The position numbers and the translations under genes were made by a program. The notes beneath the pieces are model-generated. The model saw nothing but the letters and a program-made list of their open reading frames with translations. It ran no database searches and was not told where the DNA came from. Source: DYJE01 sp964637565 (GTDB lineage: Bacteria > Desulfobacterota > Desulfobacteria > Desulfobacterales > Desulfolunaceae). Taken from it: DNA of 64,000 nt. Each line of letters begins with the position of its first letter. Position 1 is the first letter of the stretch. The stretch covers positions 1 to 64,000 of the forward strand of contig CAZWTY010000005.1 of assembly GCA_964637565.1 (NCBI GenBank), in the 5' to 3' direction. Positions 34,251-43,212 of the stretch are shown in pieces.

Positions 34251-36269
34251 CTACAGACCCAAGGCCTGTCTGTCGGCCATATCCATGAGCACACGTTCTC
34301 TACCCTTGTCGATTCCCAGTTCCTTACGTTTCTTGTCGATATGGGCGATCATCTTGTGGGCGTGTTTGATGGGATCGGGTTCGCAGTCCCACATGCCGCC
34401 GTACATTTTTTCCATGTCTTTGTACAGGTGGTCTTTGAATGTGGGGGCGCCTTCGATGGGCAAGGAGTAACCAAATACGGTATAAACACCTGAGGCCACG
34501 AAGTACTGACCGATGGAGATGGCTTTTTCGCTCATCCATTCGGGAGCGCTTCCAGCTGCGGGAATATCGCAGAGATCTTTGCCGAGACCGCCAGCCTTGA
34601 TCACTTCTGTAGCTGCAAGAAGAATACGGCTGTTGTCCACGCAGGAACCCAGGTGGAGAACCGGGGGGATACCCACGACTTCACAGACTTCTGCAAGACC
34701 GGGGCCGCAGTAAACGGCGGCTGATTCCGGAGTCAGGAGGCCGGCCATGGCGCAGGCGATGGCGGAGCAACCCGTGGTGAGAACGAGAACGTCGTTTTTG
34801 ATCAGTTCTTTGACGATTTCCACATGCTGCTGGTTGTGTTTGGTCCGGGCGTTGTTACAGCCAACCACACCGGCAAGACCACGGATGCGGCCATTGATGA
34901 TGTTGTCGTTCAGGGTGTAGTAGGAACCGCGGAAAGAACCACCCAGATGGTATTCGATGGACTCCACGCCGAAACCGGCGACCTGGGGTTCCTTGAATCT
35001 GGGAATCATGATCTCTGAACCACGATTTTCATAGTTGTCAATGGCCATTTTGACGATTCTCTTGGCATCGTCCATGGCGTGGTGCTCGTTGAACTCAATG
35101 TGGATGACGTTGTCCTGCTCCATCCGGCCCATGCGGTGGGTGGTGATCAGCTTGGTGTGGAAGCATTTGGCCACGTTGGCCAGGTTCTGGAAGATACACT
35201 GGACGTCGACGACCATGGCGTCACAGGCACCGGTGATGATGGCCAGTTCCTGCTGGAGGAATGTGCCCGCCTGGGGGATGCCGTGGCGCTGGAGGATCTC
35301 GTTGGCCGTGCAGCAGATGCCGCTGAGCTGAATGCCTTTTGCGCCTTTGGTAGCTGCGTAGTCCAGCATTTCCTTGGACTGACAGGCCGCAACGATCATT
35401 TCAGACAAAAGGGGCTCGTGACCGTGGACGATGATGTTCACATGATCCTGCTTCATGACGCCCAGATTCGCTTCGGAAAGGATAGGAGAAGGTGTGCCGA
35501 ACATGACGTCCTGGAGATCGGTGGCCAGCATGGAGCCGCCCCAACCGTCAGCCAGAGAACAACGTGTGAACTGTTTGGCCAGATTTTTGTAATCCTGGTC
35601 CACGCCCATATGGGTCCGGTGCATGATGTCCACGATTTCCCGGTCAATGTTCCGGGGAAGAACGCCGTGTTTCTTCCATTTTTCATAAAGAGGCTGAGGG
35701 GCGCGTTTCAGGTAGGAGAGTTCTCCTTCGGGCTTGCCCCATTCAGCCATGGCGGCTTCAGCGACTTCCAAGGCGATTTCGTCAAGGTTTCTGTCCTTGA
35801 CCACACCGTCTTCTTCAATGGTGACAGCGACACCCAGATGGGGGGCCATGGCGACGAGTTTTTCGTAATCTTTGATCTGGTAGTCATGGGCTTCTTTGCG
35901 GGCCACGGCCAGGAAGGTTTCGGCAACGGCGCGTCCGTGGTCGGAATGGGCTGCGGCTCCGGCCGCGACCATGCGGGAGAAGTTTCGTGCAGCGATGGTG
36001 TTGGCTGTCGCGCCGCACAGGCCTTTACGGGTGTCTTCGCCAACGATCCCGCCTTTGGGCAGGGGGAGCCGACAGGGGCCCATGGCGCAGTTTTTACAGC
36101 AAATTCCCTGGAGGCCGATGTTGCAGGGTTTCATGTCCACAGCGCGATCAAACACGGTGTCGATCTTGAGCTGCTGGGCTCTGCGAATCATCTGCTGGGT
36201 TGCCATATCTATAGACGCTTCAATTGGGTCAGCCAATTTAGCTTCTTTGACGATTTTTTCTTCTGCCAT
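34251..36269 (-). CDS. cooS: Ni-dependent CO dehydrogenase catalytic subunit
   Basis: 672 residues (AcsA/CooS). It interconverts CO2 and CO and passes CO through a tunnel to ACS. The N-terminal cysteine cluster (CNIGLQGICCKNCAMGPCRL, near 48-67) holds the B- and D-clusters. C-cluster ligands lie in GICCTANE, GCNNARTKHN, TTGCSAIACAM and LGSCVDNSRIL. Slightly longer than CooS of Rhodospirillum and typical of acetogen-type AcsA. GAGGAGG precedes the ATG. The neighbouring acs genes make this the ACS-linked enzyme rather than a hydrogenogenic one. Confidence 0.97.
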   Translation of the reverse strand: MAEEKIVKEAKLADPIEASIDMATQQMIRRAQQLKIDTVFDRAVDMKPCNIGLQGICCKNCAMGPCRLPLPKGGIVGEDTRKGLCGATANTIAARNFSRMVAAGAAAHSDHGRAVAETFLAVARKEAHDYQIKDYEKLVAMAPHLGVAVTIEEDGVVKDRNLDEIALEVAEAAMAEWGKPEGELSYLKRAPQPLYEKWKKHGVLPRNIDREIVDIMHRTHMGVDQDYKNLAKQFTRCSLADGWGGSMLATDLQDVMFGTPSPILSEANLGVMKQDHVNIIVHGHEPLLSEMIVAACQSKEMLDYAATKGAKGIQLSGICCTANEILQRHGIPQAGTFLQQELAIITGACDAMVVDVQCIFQNLANVAKCFHTKLITTHRMGRMEQDNVIHIEFNEHHAMDDAKRIVKMAIDNYENRGSEIMIPRFKEPQVAGFGVESIEYHLGGSFRGSYYTLNDNIINGRIRGLAGVVGCNNARTKHNQQHVEIVKELIKNDVLVLTTGCSAIACAMAGLLTPESAAVYCGPGLAEVCEVVGIPPVLHLGSCVDNSRILLAATEVIKAGGLGKDLCDIPAAGSAPEWMSEKAISIGQYFVASGVYTVFGYSLPIEGAPTFKDHLYKDMEKMYGGMWDCEPDPIKHAHKMIAHIDKKRKELGIDKGRERVLMDMADRQALGL

Positions 36270-36374
36270 TAGAGGTTCCTCCTCATATTGAATGAATTAT
36301 GGCGTTTCGTGTCATCCCCTCATAATAATAAGGTCGTCCGACAGAACGTGTTACAGGTTAAGACGATCCTGGTC

Positions 36375-37925
36375 TCAGGACGCTCTCCGGTGAATGGAAA
36401 CCAGACGGTCAAGCATCCTGTCATGGGGTGTTTTCTGAACGTCAGACGCCGTGAAGGTGATATCCTTTTTCACGCGGTTGGCGATCAGTTGTTCGAGCTC
36501 AGCGGCGCGTTTCGCACGGATTTCCGCCTCTTCGGCTTCCCGTTTCGCAAATTCGGCGGCACGGGCGTCTGCGGCGGCTTTCGCTGCGGCTTCTGCGTCC
36601 GCTTTGGCCTTGGCTTCTGCTGCGGCTTTGGCTTTGGCATCCGCATCGGCCTTGGCTTTGGCTTCTGCTTCAGCCTGGGCTTTCAGTGCGGCGGCGGCAA
36701 CGGCCGGGTCAATGGCCGGAGCTGCTGGCGCTGCGGCAGCCGGCGCGGCGGCGGGAGCGGCTTTTGGAGCCTCGGGAGCCGGAGCGGCCGCTTTGGGTGC
36801 TTCAGCTTTGGGCGCGGGGGCGGCGGCTTTTGGAGCTTCAGCCTTGGGCGCTTCGGCTTTGGCTGCGGGCTTGGCTTTTTCCTCTTCGATGGTCAGGTCC
36901 GCCTTGGGAGCGATCTTGGCGAAGTCGATGTCCACATCGTCGAGACGTTTCGTGATGGGGGCCACATTCATGGCAGAACCGCCGTCCACGATCAGCTCGA
37001 TGAAAGATTTCGCCAGTTTGATGGATTCAGGATGGCGCATGACCATGATGTCGGAACCGGCCATCAGGTAGCTGACCGCGCCCACGGCTTCCATAAGGAT
37101 CGCGCGTTTTTCAGGGTCGCCGAGAAGGGGAGCGTCTTCCACCGTGAGTTTGGCTTCCTTGCATTTCCAGATTTCATTTCCCAGGTTGTTGATAATAGGG
37201 AACTGGAGTTTGTCATCGCCCTGGGCAAGGGCCGCCATTCTGAGACGTTCCATGACCGAATAGGTGTATTCGAGGCCGTAGCCGAGACCGCCTGTGGTGG
37301 GGTCTACGATCACGCGGTTCATGGGCATGCCCAGGTTTTCGAGAAGAATGTTCACCTGTTTGGCCAGGTTGACGTCGATGGGTGAGGATGAGATGACCGT
37401 GTGGCCATAGCCCATGGCGGAAGCGCCGATTCCTTTGTGGTTGGCGTCTTCCACGGGTCCCAGGGTCAGGTTGTGGCCTTCGCATTCCTGGGAAACCACT
37501 TTGAGGACTTCTTCATCTTTGGCGGGATTGCCACAACCCCAGACGATGAGGGGCACGTCGATGGCCGCGAGAACTTTTTTCACCGTGGCCGCTGCGGCAG
37601 AGGGAGCCGCGTCCTTGTCGTTGGGATCGGTGCTTTTGAGCTGGAGAACGATCATCTCCGCGCCGTATTCAGACACACATTTTTTTGCCCAAGCCGCGGG
37701 ATCGGATACCACGTCTTTGAAAGGAGCCAGAGCCGCCTGGGGCCAGTCTTCAGGTTCGATGTCCCAGACCTCCATGGCGATTTTCGGTTTATTGGGCATT
37801 TTACCTTCAAACTGGTAGAAAGGATAGCAGGCCTCTCCACCCACGGTAATCGCCTTAGCGCCTTTACCAATGGTGATCTCCTTGATGCTGCCAGCATAGG
37901 ATTCTTTCTTGATTTCGAAACCCAA
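36375..37925 (-). CDS. acsD: Corrinoid iron-sulfur protein small subunit with long Ala/Pro/Lys tail
   Basis: 516 residues. The first 340 match AcsD/CdhD (TIM barrel; VDPTTGGLGYGLEYTYSVMERLRMAAL and AGSDIMVMRHPESI). The remaining 175 are unusual: a Lys-Ala-Glu-Ala-Pro repeat linker (about 345-420), a long charged Ala-rich helix (about 425-485) and a conserved-looking basic end (MLDRLVSIHRRAS). Moorella AcsD ends near 323. The start codon is TTG, supported by a perfect AAGGAGG five to six nt upstream. First gene of the operon, next to an 0.8 kb regulatory region. Confidence 0.92.
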   Translation of the reverse strand: MGFEIKKESYAGSIKEITIGKGAKAITVGGEACYPFYQFEGKMPNKPKIAMEVWDIEPEDWPQAALAPFKDVVSDPAAWAKKCVSEYGAEMIVLQLKSTDPNDKDAAPSAAAATVKKVLAAIDVPLIVWGCGNPAKDEEVLKVVSQECEGHNLTLGPVEDANHKGIGASAMGYGHTVISSSPIDVNLAKQVNILLENLGMPMNRVIVDPTTGGLGYGLEYTYSVMERLRMAALAQGDDKLQFPIINNLGNEIWKCKEAKLTVEDAPLLGDPEKRAILMEAVGAVSYLMAGSDIMVMRHPESIKLAKSFIELIVDGGSAMNVAPITKRLDDVDIDFAKIAPKADLTIEEEKAKPAAKAEAPKAEAPKAAAPAPKAEAPKAAAPAPEAPKAAPAAAPAAAAPAAPAIDPAVAAAALKAQAEAEAKAKADADAKAKAAAEAKAKADAEAAAKAAADARAAEFAKREAEEAEIRAKRAAELEQLIANRVKKDITFTASDVQKTPHDRMLDRLVSIHRRAS

Positions 37926-38230
37926 TGTTACCTCCTTGTGGTTGACAATTATAAATGCGGTTGAAGGTTGTTATTTTTTCAGCGCTTTACAAACTGAAAA
38001 CTCCAAATGGACCTCGCCCGTTTCACCTGGAACAGTTTAAGTGATCAAAGGTTGCAGGACATCCCTGTTCCTGTGCCGAAGCGTCAGGAATCCATGAGTT
38101 GTTTTGTTTTTATGTTTTTATACAGAGCGTAAAACGATTAACATACTGCGTTACATAATAATTAAGAAACTTCCTAACAAGAGGGGGAAAAGCTGTCAAC
38201 ATAAAAGAATAAACGGTTCCAAATATATTA

Positions 38231-38274
38231 TCTCCCGGGGACTCCCTGCCCGGGCCCGTTCGTGTGGACGGAGA
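38231..38274. other. GC-rich patch that can fold as a three-way junction
   Basis: TCTCC (38231-38235) can close on GGAGA (38270-38274). Inside are a CGGG/CCCG arm using the paired CCCGGG words (38234-38239 and 38249-38254) and a CCGT/ACGG arm near 38255-38270. It stands out in AT-rich surroundings and matches no RNA motif I recognise. Confidence 0.35.
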
Positions 38275-38355
38275 TTGTTAATTTCGTAAAAACAGCCAGA
38301 TAATGAGAAATCGAAGATGCGCGATAAAGCGGGACGGGTTTTGTTAAAAAAAAAC

Positions 38356-38384
38356 TTGACGGGCTTGAGTCTTTAGGACATTAT
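38356..38384 (+). promoter_or_regulatory. Candidate promoter upstream of fhs
   Basis: TTGACG (38356-38361), 17-nt spacer, CATTAT (38379-38384). It would give a leader of about 325 nt before the fhs ATG, or drive a small transcript. Confidence 0.45.
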
Positions 38385-38717
38385 CCGCAGTCATATGCAG
38401 ATATGTTTTTGGTCTCTCCGTTGAAATTTTGTTTTTTTTGCTCTTGTAATAAACAGTGTTTACGAAAATATGGTGGGCGTGCGAAATAACGGGCCTTTCC
38501 TTACGGCTGTTTATCTTTCGTACCTCATGCTTTAAGAAAATCTGTTTCATGGATCGTTTTCCCTGAATTGAGCCGGGAATAGATATATTTTCGGTTGAGA
38601 ATCAAATAATTTATGGTTTTGTTCGGCGTATTCTTCTTTGGACGAGGATGTCGGACAGGGTTAACATTATTGACGGTCATGCAGAGCGTGCAGGCCAACA
38701 CACGAAAGGGGTTCATT

Positions 38718-40493
38718 ATGGCATTAGATCCAACCAAGCATGCGGACTGGGAAATTGCTCAAGACTCGGAAAAAACCATGAAGACCGTTTATGAAATCGG
38801 CGAAATCTTCGGTCTGGACAAGAAAGAGCTTCTGCCCCAGGGTCACTATTTCGGAAAAATCGACTACCGGGCCGTGCTCGATCGTCTCAAGGACAGGCCC
38901 CAGGGGAAATACGTCGATGTTACCGCCATAACCCCCACACCTCTCGGAGAGGGGAAATCCACCTCCACCATGGGCCTTGTCGAAGGCCTTGGAAAAATCG
39001 GAAAGAAAGTGTCCGCCGCCATCCGTCAGCCTTCGGGCGGACCCACCATGAACATCAAGGGTTCCGCCGCAGGCGGCGGGCTCGCGCAGTGCATTCCCCT
39101 GACACAGTTTTCATTGGGTTTTACCGGCGATATCAACGCGATCATGAACGCCCACAACCTGGCGATGGTGGCTCTCACCTCACGCATGCAGCATGAACGG
39201 AACTACAATGACGAGCAGCTTGCGCGTCTCACCAAGATGCGCCGGCTCGACATCGATCCGACCAACGTGGAAATGGGCTTTATCATCGATTTTGCCTGCC
39301 AGGCCCTCCGAAACATCATCATCGGTATCGACGGCGTGAACGGCAAACGTGACGGCTTCATGATGAAATCCAAATTCGCCATCGCCGTTTCCTCCGAAGT
39401 TATGGCCATTCTGTCCGTTGCGACGTCCCTTAAAGACATGCGCGAAAGAATGGGCAAGATCGTGGTGGCCTATGACAAACAAGGCCGCGCCGTGACCACG
39501 GAAGACCTTGAAGTGGCCGGTGCCATGACCGCCTGGATGGTCGACGCCCTGAACCCCAACCTGATGCAGACCATCGAAGGCCAGCCCGTACTCGTTCACG
39601 CCGGCCCCTTCGCCAACATCGCCATCGGCCAGAGTTCCATCATCGCCGACCAGGTGGGACTCAAACTCTCCGAATACCACGTCACCGAATCCGGCTTCGG
39701 AGCTGACATCGGTTTCGAAAAATTCTGGAACCTCAAGTGCCGTTACAGCGGTCTCGTTCCCGATGCGGCCGTTGTCGTCGCCACGGTTCGCGCCCTCAAA
39801 TGCCACGGCGGCGCTCCTGTTCCCGTTCCCGGAAAACCCATTCCCGATGAATACAAGGGTGAAAATGTTGAATGGGTCGAAAAAGGCTGCGCGAACCTCC
39901 TGCACCATATCAACAACGTCAAGAAAGCCGGAATCAGCCCCGTTGTCTGCATTAACGAGTTCTACACAGACACCGCCAACGAAATCAAAAAGATCCGTGA
40001 AGTCTGTGAAGCGGCCGGTGCGAAAGTCGCCCTTTCCCGTCACTGGCTCAAAGGCGGCGATGGCGCCATCGAATTGGCCGAAGCCGTTGTGGACGCCTGC
40101 AAGGAGAAACCGAACTTCAAGTTCCTCTACGAACTCGACATGCCCATCTCGGATCGTATCAACAAGATCGCCACGGAAATCTACGGAGCGGAAGGTGTGG
40201 ACTACTCCGGTGAAGCCCAGAACCAGCTTAAGAGAATCCAGGCTGATCCCGAACTTTCAAAACTCGGCCTCTGCATGGTCAAGACCCATCTGTCGCTTTC
40301 CGACAATCCCGCCCTCAAAGGCGTTCCCAAAGGCTGGAGACTCCATGTTCGTGAAGTTCTCACCTACAGAGGCGCAGGCTTTATCGTGCCCGTTGCCGGC
40401 ACCATCAGCCTCATGCCCGGCACCGCCTCCAACCCGGCTTTCAGACGGGTGGACGTGGATGTGGAAACCGGAAAGGTTCAGGGCGTTTTCTAA
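38718..40493 (+). CDS. fhs: Formate-tetrahydrofolate ligase
   Basis: 591 residues, slightly longer than the usual 555-560. It makes 10-formyl-THF from formate, THF and ATP, the first step of the Wood-Ljungdahl methyl branch. The P-loop TPTPLGEGKST lies near residue 77-87, and the signatures RQPSGGPTMNIKGSAAGGG and TESGFGADIGFEKF are intact. ATG 38718 is chosen because the family N-terminus (LDPTKHADWEIAQ) begins there and AAGGGG stands 7 nt upstream. Divergent from acsD, so it may share regulation with the carbonyl branch. Confidence 0.97.
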   Translation: MALDPTKHADWEIAQDSEKTMKTVYEIGEIFGLDKKELLPQGHYFGKIDYRAVLDRLKDRPQGKYVDVTAITPTPLGEGKSTSTMGLVEGLGKIGKKVSAAIRQPSGGPTMNIKGSAAGGGLAQCIPLTQFSLGFTGDINAIMNAHNLAMVALTSRMQHERNYNDEQLARLTKMRRLDIDPTNVEMGFIIDFACQALRNIIIGIDGVNGKRDGFMMKSKFAIAVSSEVMAILSVATSLKDMRERMGKIVVAYDKQGRAVTTEDLEVAGAMTAWMVDALNPNLMQTIEGQPVLVHAGPFANIAIGQSSIIADQVGLKLSEYHVTESGFGADIGFEKFWNLKCRYSGLVPDAAVVVATVRALKCHGGAPVPVPGKPIPDEYKGENVEWVEKGCANLLHHINNVKKAGISPVVCINEFYTDTANEIKKIREVCEAAGAKVALSRHWLKGGDGAIELAEAVVDACKEKPNFKFLYELDMPISDRINKIATEIYGAEGVDYSGEAQNQLKRIQADPELSKLGLCMVKTHLSLSDNPALKGVPKGWRLHVREVLTYRGAGFIVPVAGTISLMPGTASNPAFRRVDVDVETGKVQGVF

Positions 40494-40523
40494 ATCCCTG
40501 CCCCTTGCTGCTTGAAAGACCAA

Positions 40524-40553
40524 AGGCCGGAAGATTTCTTCCGGCCTTTTTTT
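40524..40553 (+). terminator. Intrinsic terminator of fhs
   Basis: AGGCCGGAAGA-TT-TCTTCCGGCCT (40524-40547) followed by a T-run. Confidence 0.92.
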
Positions 40554-40587
40554 GTCATGCTGGAAAGGGCTGAGCGGCGAAACCCGT

Positions 40588-41244
40588 TCAGAGTTTTTCG
40601 ATCATGTCGTGGATGATCTCCGCCGTGATTCCCCAGATGATCCCTTTGGGCGTGTGATAGACCAGAACCCGGTGGTACGCCTTGCCCCAGGGTTTGTGGT
40701 AGATTTCAGGAAGTCCCAGCTCACGCGCCGGCAGGAGGGTGACCTCGTTGCCGTTTCTGTCCGTGTAAAAGGGCTCCACGATCAGGCGGACCTTGTAGGA
40801 ATCGGCTTTGTGTTTCATGAAAAAAGACACGGGAAGGAGAAAAACATCTTCCACTTCATCGTGATTGACGATAAGTTCGGAAACGTCGTCGATGGTGATC
40901 ACGGCAAGCACCGGGTCTACCATGGCTCCCATGGAGGCCACCAGGGTGTCGAACCGTCCGAGAACATCGATTTTTTTTCTGGGAATGCCCAGTTCTTCGG
41001 TCGTTTCCCTGACGGCCGTTTCCATGGCGTTTTTGTCGGTTCCCGGGTCGTGCATGCCTCCGGGGAAACAGATCTCAGAACCCTGGCGAATGCCGGCCGC
41101 TCTTTTTTCAAACAGCAGATGAAATTCATTGTCCCTGAAGACAAGGGGAACGAGAACGGCGGAATTGAAAAACTTCTCCCGGGCAAGAATCCCCGGGCAT
41201 TCCGGAAGTTTTTTTATGAGAGACTCAAGTGTTTCATGATTCAT
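40588..41244 (-). CDS. NUDIX hydrolase, CoA-diphosphatase type
   Basis: 218 residues. The NUDIX box FPGGMHDPGTD...RETTEELGI (about 58-85) has the one-residue-longer spacing seen in CoA pyrophosphatases such as NudL/NUDT7, and the upstream LVPLVFRDNEFHLLFEKRA strand also fits that group. It would split CoA or acyl-CoA into phosphopantetheine and 3',5'-ADP. The C-terminus is longer than usual and ends in GIIWGITAEIIHDM, typical of the family. Convergent with fhs. Confidence 0.83.
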   Translation of the reverse strand: MNHETLESLIKKLPECPGILAREKFFNSAVLVPLVFRDNEFHLLFEKRAAGIRQGSEICFPGGMHDPGTDKNAMETAVRETTEELGIPRKKIDVLGRFDTLVASMGAMVDPVLAVITIDDVSELIVNHDEVEDVFLLPVSFFMKHKADSYKVRLIVEPFYTDRNGNEVTLLPARELGLPEIYHKPWGKAYHRVLVYHTPKGIIWGITAEIIHDMIEKL

Positions 41245-41383
41245 GGGAATCCTCTTTTACTGTCTTTTACGAACAAGCCCTGGTAAGGGTCTATATCACG
41301 GACATGGGCCTGTGTCTCCATAAAGGTCGTATATCTTGTTCATGGCCTGGGTCTGAAAAGCGATGGGGCAGGAGGTGTGTTTT

Positions 41384-42424
41384 TTGAATGGCCGGGTATG
41401 TTATGTTTTTCTTTTTCTTTTTGGTTTCTGCGCTTTCACCGCATCCTGTCGTCGTTCGGCGGAACCCCTTTATTTCAGCAGCAGAACCATGGGGACTGTT
41501 TACCACATCACGGCGATTCCCGAAACAACGCTCGATGACGGCCAGCTGATCCGGGAGATACAGGAAGCCCTGGAGTCGGTGAACAAAGGGATGTCCATGT
41601 TCGACAGGAACAGCGAACTTTCCCGGTTCAACGCCCTTTCGAAAAACGAAACCATGTGCGTTTCGGCCCCGTTCATGGATGTGTTTCGTGTGGGTTCGGA
41701 TCTTTACCGGATAACGGGCGGGGCATGGGACGGGACTGTTGGGCCCCTGGTGAACCTCTGGGGATTTGGTTCGAGCGGCAAAGGGCCCGGAATTCCCGAC
41801 ACCGCAGCCATCGAAAAAGCCAGGTCCGCCGTGGGCTTTCACCAAATCCGGGTGTCGGACGGGCATTGTCTTTCAAAAATGAACAACGGGCTTGCGCTTG
41901 ATTTCGGATCCATTGCCAAAGGATACGCGGTGGATGAAATCGCAAATCTCCTGAACAGGCGGGCTGTCCAGAACTTTCTGGTTGAGATCGGCGGGGAAAT
42001 CAGAGCCGGTGGAACGAACCGGGGCCGGCCCTGGAAGGTGGGTATCAGCCTCCCTGTTCCAGGGGTTGCGACGGACCGGATTCTTGGAAGCCTCGAATTG
42101 CGTGACCGTGCCATCGCCACCAGCGGTGATTACAGGAATTTCCGGGTTGTCGGAGGAAAAATCTATTCCCATGAAATCGATCCCCGGACAGGCTGGCCAG
42201 TCCGGAATAAGGTGGCCAGTGTGACGGTGATCGCCGATACGGCTGTTTTCGCCGATGGCTTGGCCACGGCCCTGATGGTGATGGGCGAAGACAAGGGGAT
42301 TGATCTTGTGAACAGGCTTCCGGGGGTGAGCTGCCTTTTCGTAATCCGCGAGGAGGGGAGGCCGCAGGCTGATTCGGGGTTCCGAACAATGACGTCCCGT
42401 GGTTTTCCACCCCTGGAAAGGTAG
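41384..42424 (+). CDS. apbE: ApbE-type FAD:protein FMN transferase lipoprotein
   Basis: 346 residues. A lipoprotein signal (hydrophobic YVFLFLFGF, lipobox FTASC) precedes the ApbE fold: SRTMGTVYHI near the N-terminus, GGAWDGTVGPLVNLWGFG, LDFGSIAKGYAVD, EIGGEIRAGG and the C-terminal VFADGLATALMVMG. It transfers FMN from FAD to a Thr of exported flavoproteins such as Rnf or Nqr subunits. The TTG at 41384 is chosen because GGAGG lies 8 nt upstream and the signal peptide fits; an in-frame ATG at 41363 would put that site inside the gene. Rnf/Nqr genes are not in the window. Confidence 0.88.
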   Translation: MNGRVCYVFLFLFGFCAFTASCRRSAEPLYFSSRTMGTVYHITAIPETTLDDGQLIREIQEALESVNKGMSMFDRNSELSRFNALSKNETMCVSAPFMDVFRVGSDLYRITGGAWDGTVGPLVNLWGFGSSGKGPGIPDTAAIEKARSAVGFHQIRVSDGHCLSKMNNGLALDFGSIAKGYAVDEIANLLNRRAVQNFLVEIGGEIRAGGTNRGRPWKVGISLPVPGVATDRILGSLELRDRAIATSGDYRNFRVVGGKIYSHEIDPRTGWPVRNKVASVTVIADTAVFADGLATALMVMGEDKGIDLVNRLPGVSCLFVIREEGRPQADSGFRTMTSRGFPPLER

Positions 42425-42513
42425 TTACCGGCTCCCTTCATTTTTTTTCGTTTATTGAAAACGAGGGCTGGCGGATTTTGAAAAGTCATGTAACGGTTAA
42501 CGCAGTTCAACTG

Positions 42514-42572
42514 TTGACATCGCTGTTCACCTGATGTATCCATTTAAAAATTTAAGTCGGTTTAACGACCGA
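42514..42572 (+). promoter_or_regulatory. Promoter and operator-like repeat of the alcohol/aldehyde operon
   Basis: TTGACA (42514-42519), 17-nt spacer, TATCCA (42537-42542), then an inverted repeat TCGGT-TTAACG-ACCGA (42557-42572) just downstream where a repressor would act. The first gene starts at 42666. Confidence 0.55.
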
Positions 42573-42665
42573 TAAAAAAAGAGTGTGCAACCGTCTGAAA
42601 AAGCAGGATGACGGACGGAGAGACCTGTGGACATTCCGATAAAACCAAGATCAGGGAGGAGATGA

Positions 42666-43196
42666 ATGAACGATTTTACCGAGATAACACCGGGGGGGCG
42701 ACCCGTGGTCAAAGCCTATCTCATGTTCATGCTGTGGTTTGTGGGCCGTGCCATCCAGGCGGCCGCCAGGGTGGACAACGATGTGAAAAGGGAGTTCGAG
42801 GAACTTCCGGATGAGTTTACCTTCGCCCTGACCGCCGCGCCTGACGGGCCATCCATGGTGGTGGGAAAAGAACGGGACGGGAAGGTCCGTTATCTGGGAG
42901 GGTCCATCGATAACAGGACCCTTGACGTGAAAATGACCCTGAAGAGCATGGAGGGGTTGTTCCAGTTGTTTACCTTCAGGGAAAGCACCCCGGTGGCCAA
43001 CGCCAGGGACAGGCTGTTTGTCGAAGGCGGACTGCCTGAAGCCTGCGCGGCGGTCAGGATCCTTGATATCGTTCAGGTCTATCTTCTGCCCAAACCTGTG
43101 GCCAAACTGGCCATCAAACGTTACCCCCGATGGGATCTGAAACGTCACACCTGGAAAAGGGCCATGGTGTATCTACGCACCGTCACCGGTTTCTAA
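42666..43196 (+). CDS. SCP2-like lipid-binding protein (putative)
   Basis: 176 residues. A short hydrophobic segment near residues 15-35 (KAYLMFMLWFVGRAI) precedes an SCP-2-like pattern: LDVKMTLKSMEGLFQLF, an RLFVEGGLPEA strand-turn and a hydrophobic C-terminal helix (ILDIVQVYLL). SCP2 folds bind long-chain acyl or other lipids. GGAGG with 6-nt spacing precedes the ATG. First gene of an operon of dehydrogenases, suggesting a hydrophobic substrate; both the fold and the role are tentative. Confidence 0.6.
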   Translation: MNDFTEITPGGRPVVKAYLMFMLWFVGRAIQAAARVDNDVKREFEELPDEFTFALTAAPDGPSMVVGKERDGKVRYLGGSIDNRTLDVKMTLKSMEGLFQLFTFRESTPVANARDRLFVEGGLPEACAAVRILDIVQVYLLPKPVAKLAIKRYPRWDLKRHTWKRAMVYLRTVTGF

Positions 43197-43212
43197 TTAC
43201 GAAGGAGAATAT

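Larger units (their letters stand above)
37926..38717. other. 792-nt divergent regulatory region acsD/fhs
   Basis: No convincing gene on either strand. It is AT-rich except for a GC-rich structured patch at 38231-38274. It holds at least one good plus-strand promoter (38356-38384) and must contain the acsD promoter. Codon-like open frames here have no ribosome sites or family resemblance. Confidence 0.6.

Noticed and set aside
32789..36272. Long open frames on the plus strand opposite acsB and cooS (397-457 codons)
   Set aside because: They mirror strongly coding genes with GC-rich third positions, have no ribosome sites and show no protein family features; antisense shadows.
38344..38550. 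68-codon minus-strand open frame in the acsD/fhs spacer
   Set aside because: No ribosome site, Lys/His-rich composition unlike neighbouring genes, no family resemblance.
37926..38717. ZTP (pfl) or THF riboswitch upstream of fhs
   Set aside because: The conserved pfl core (such as CCGCCUGGGC) and THF motif are not present; only an unclassified GC-rich fold is seen.
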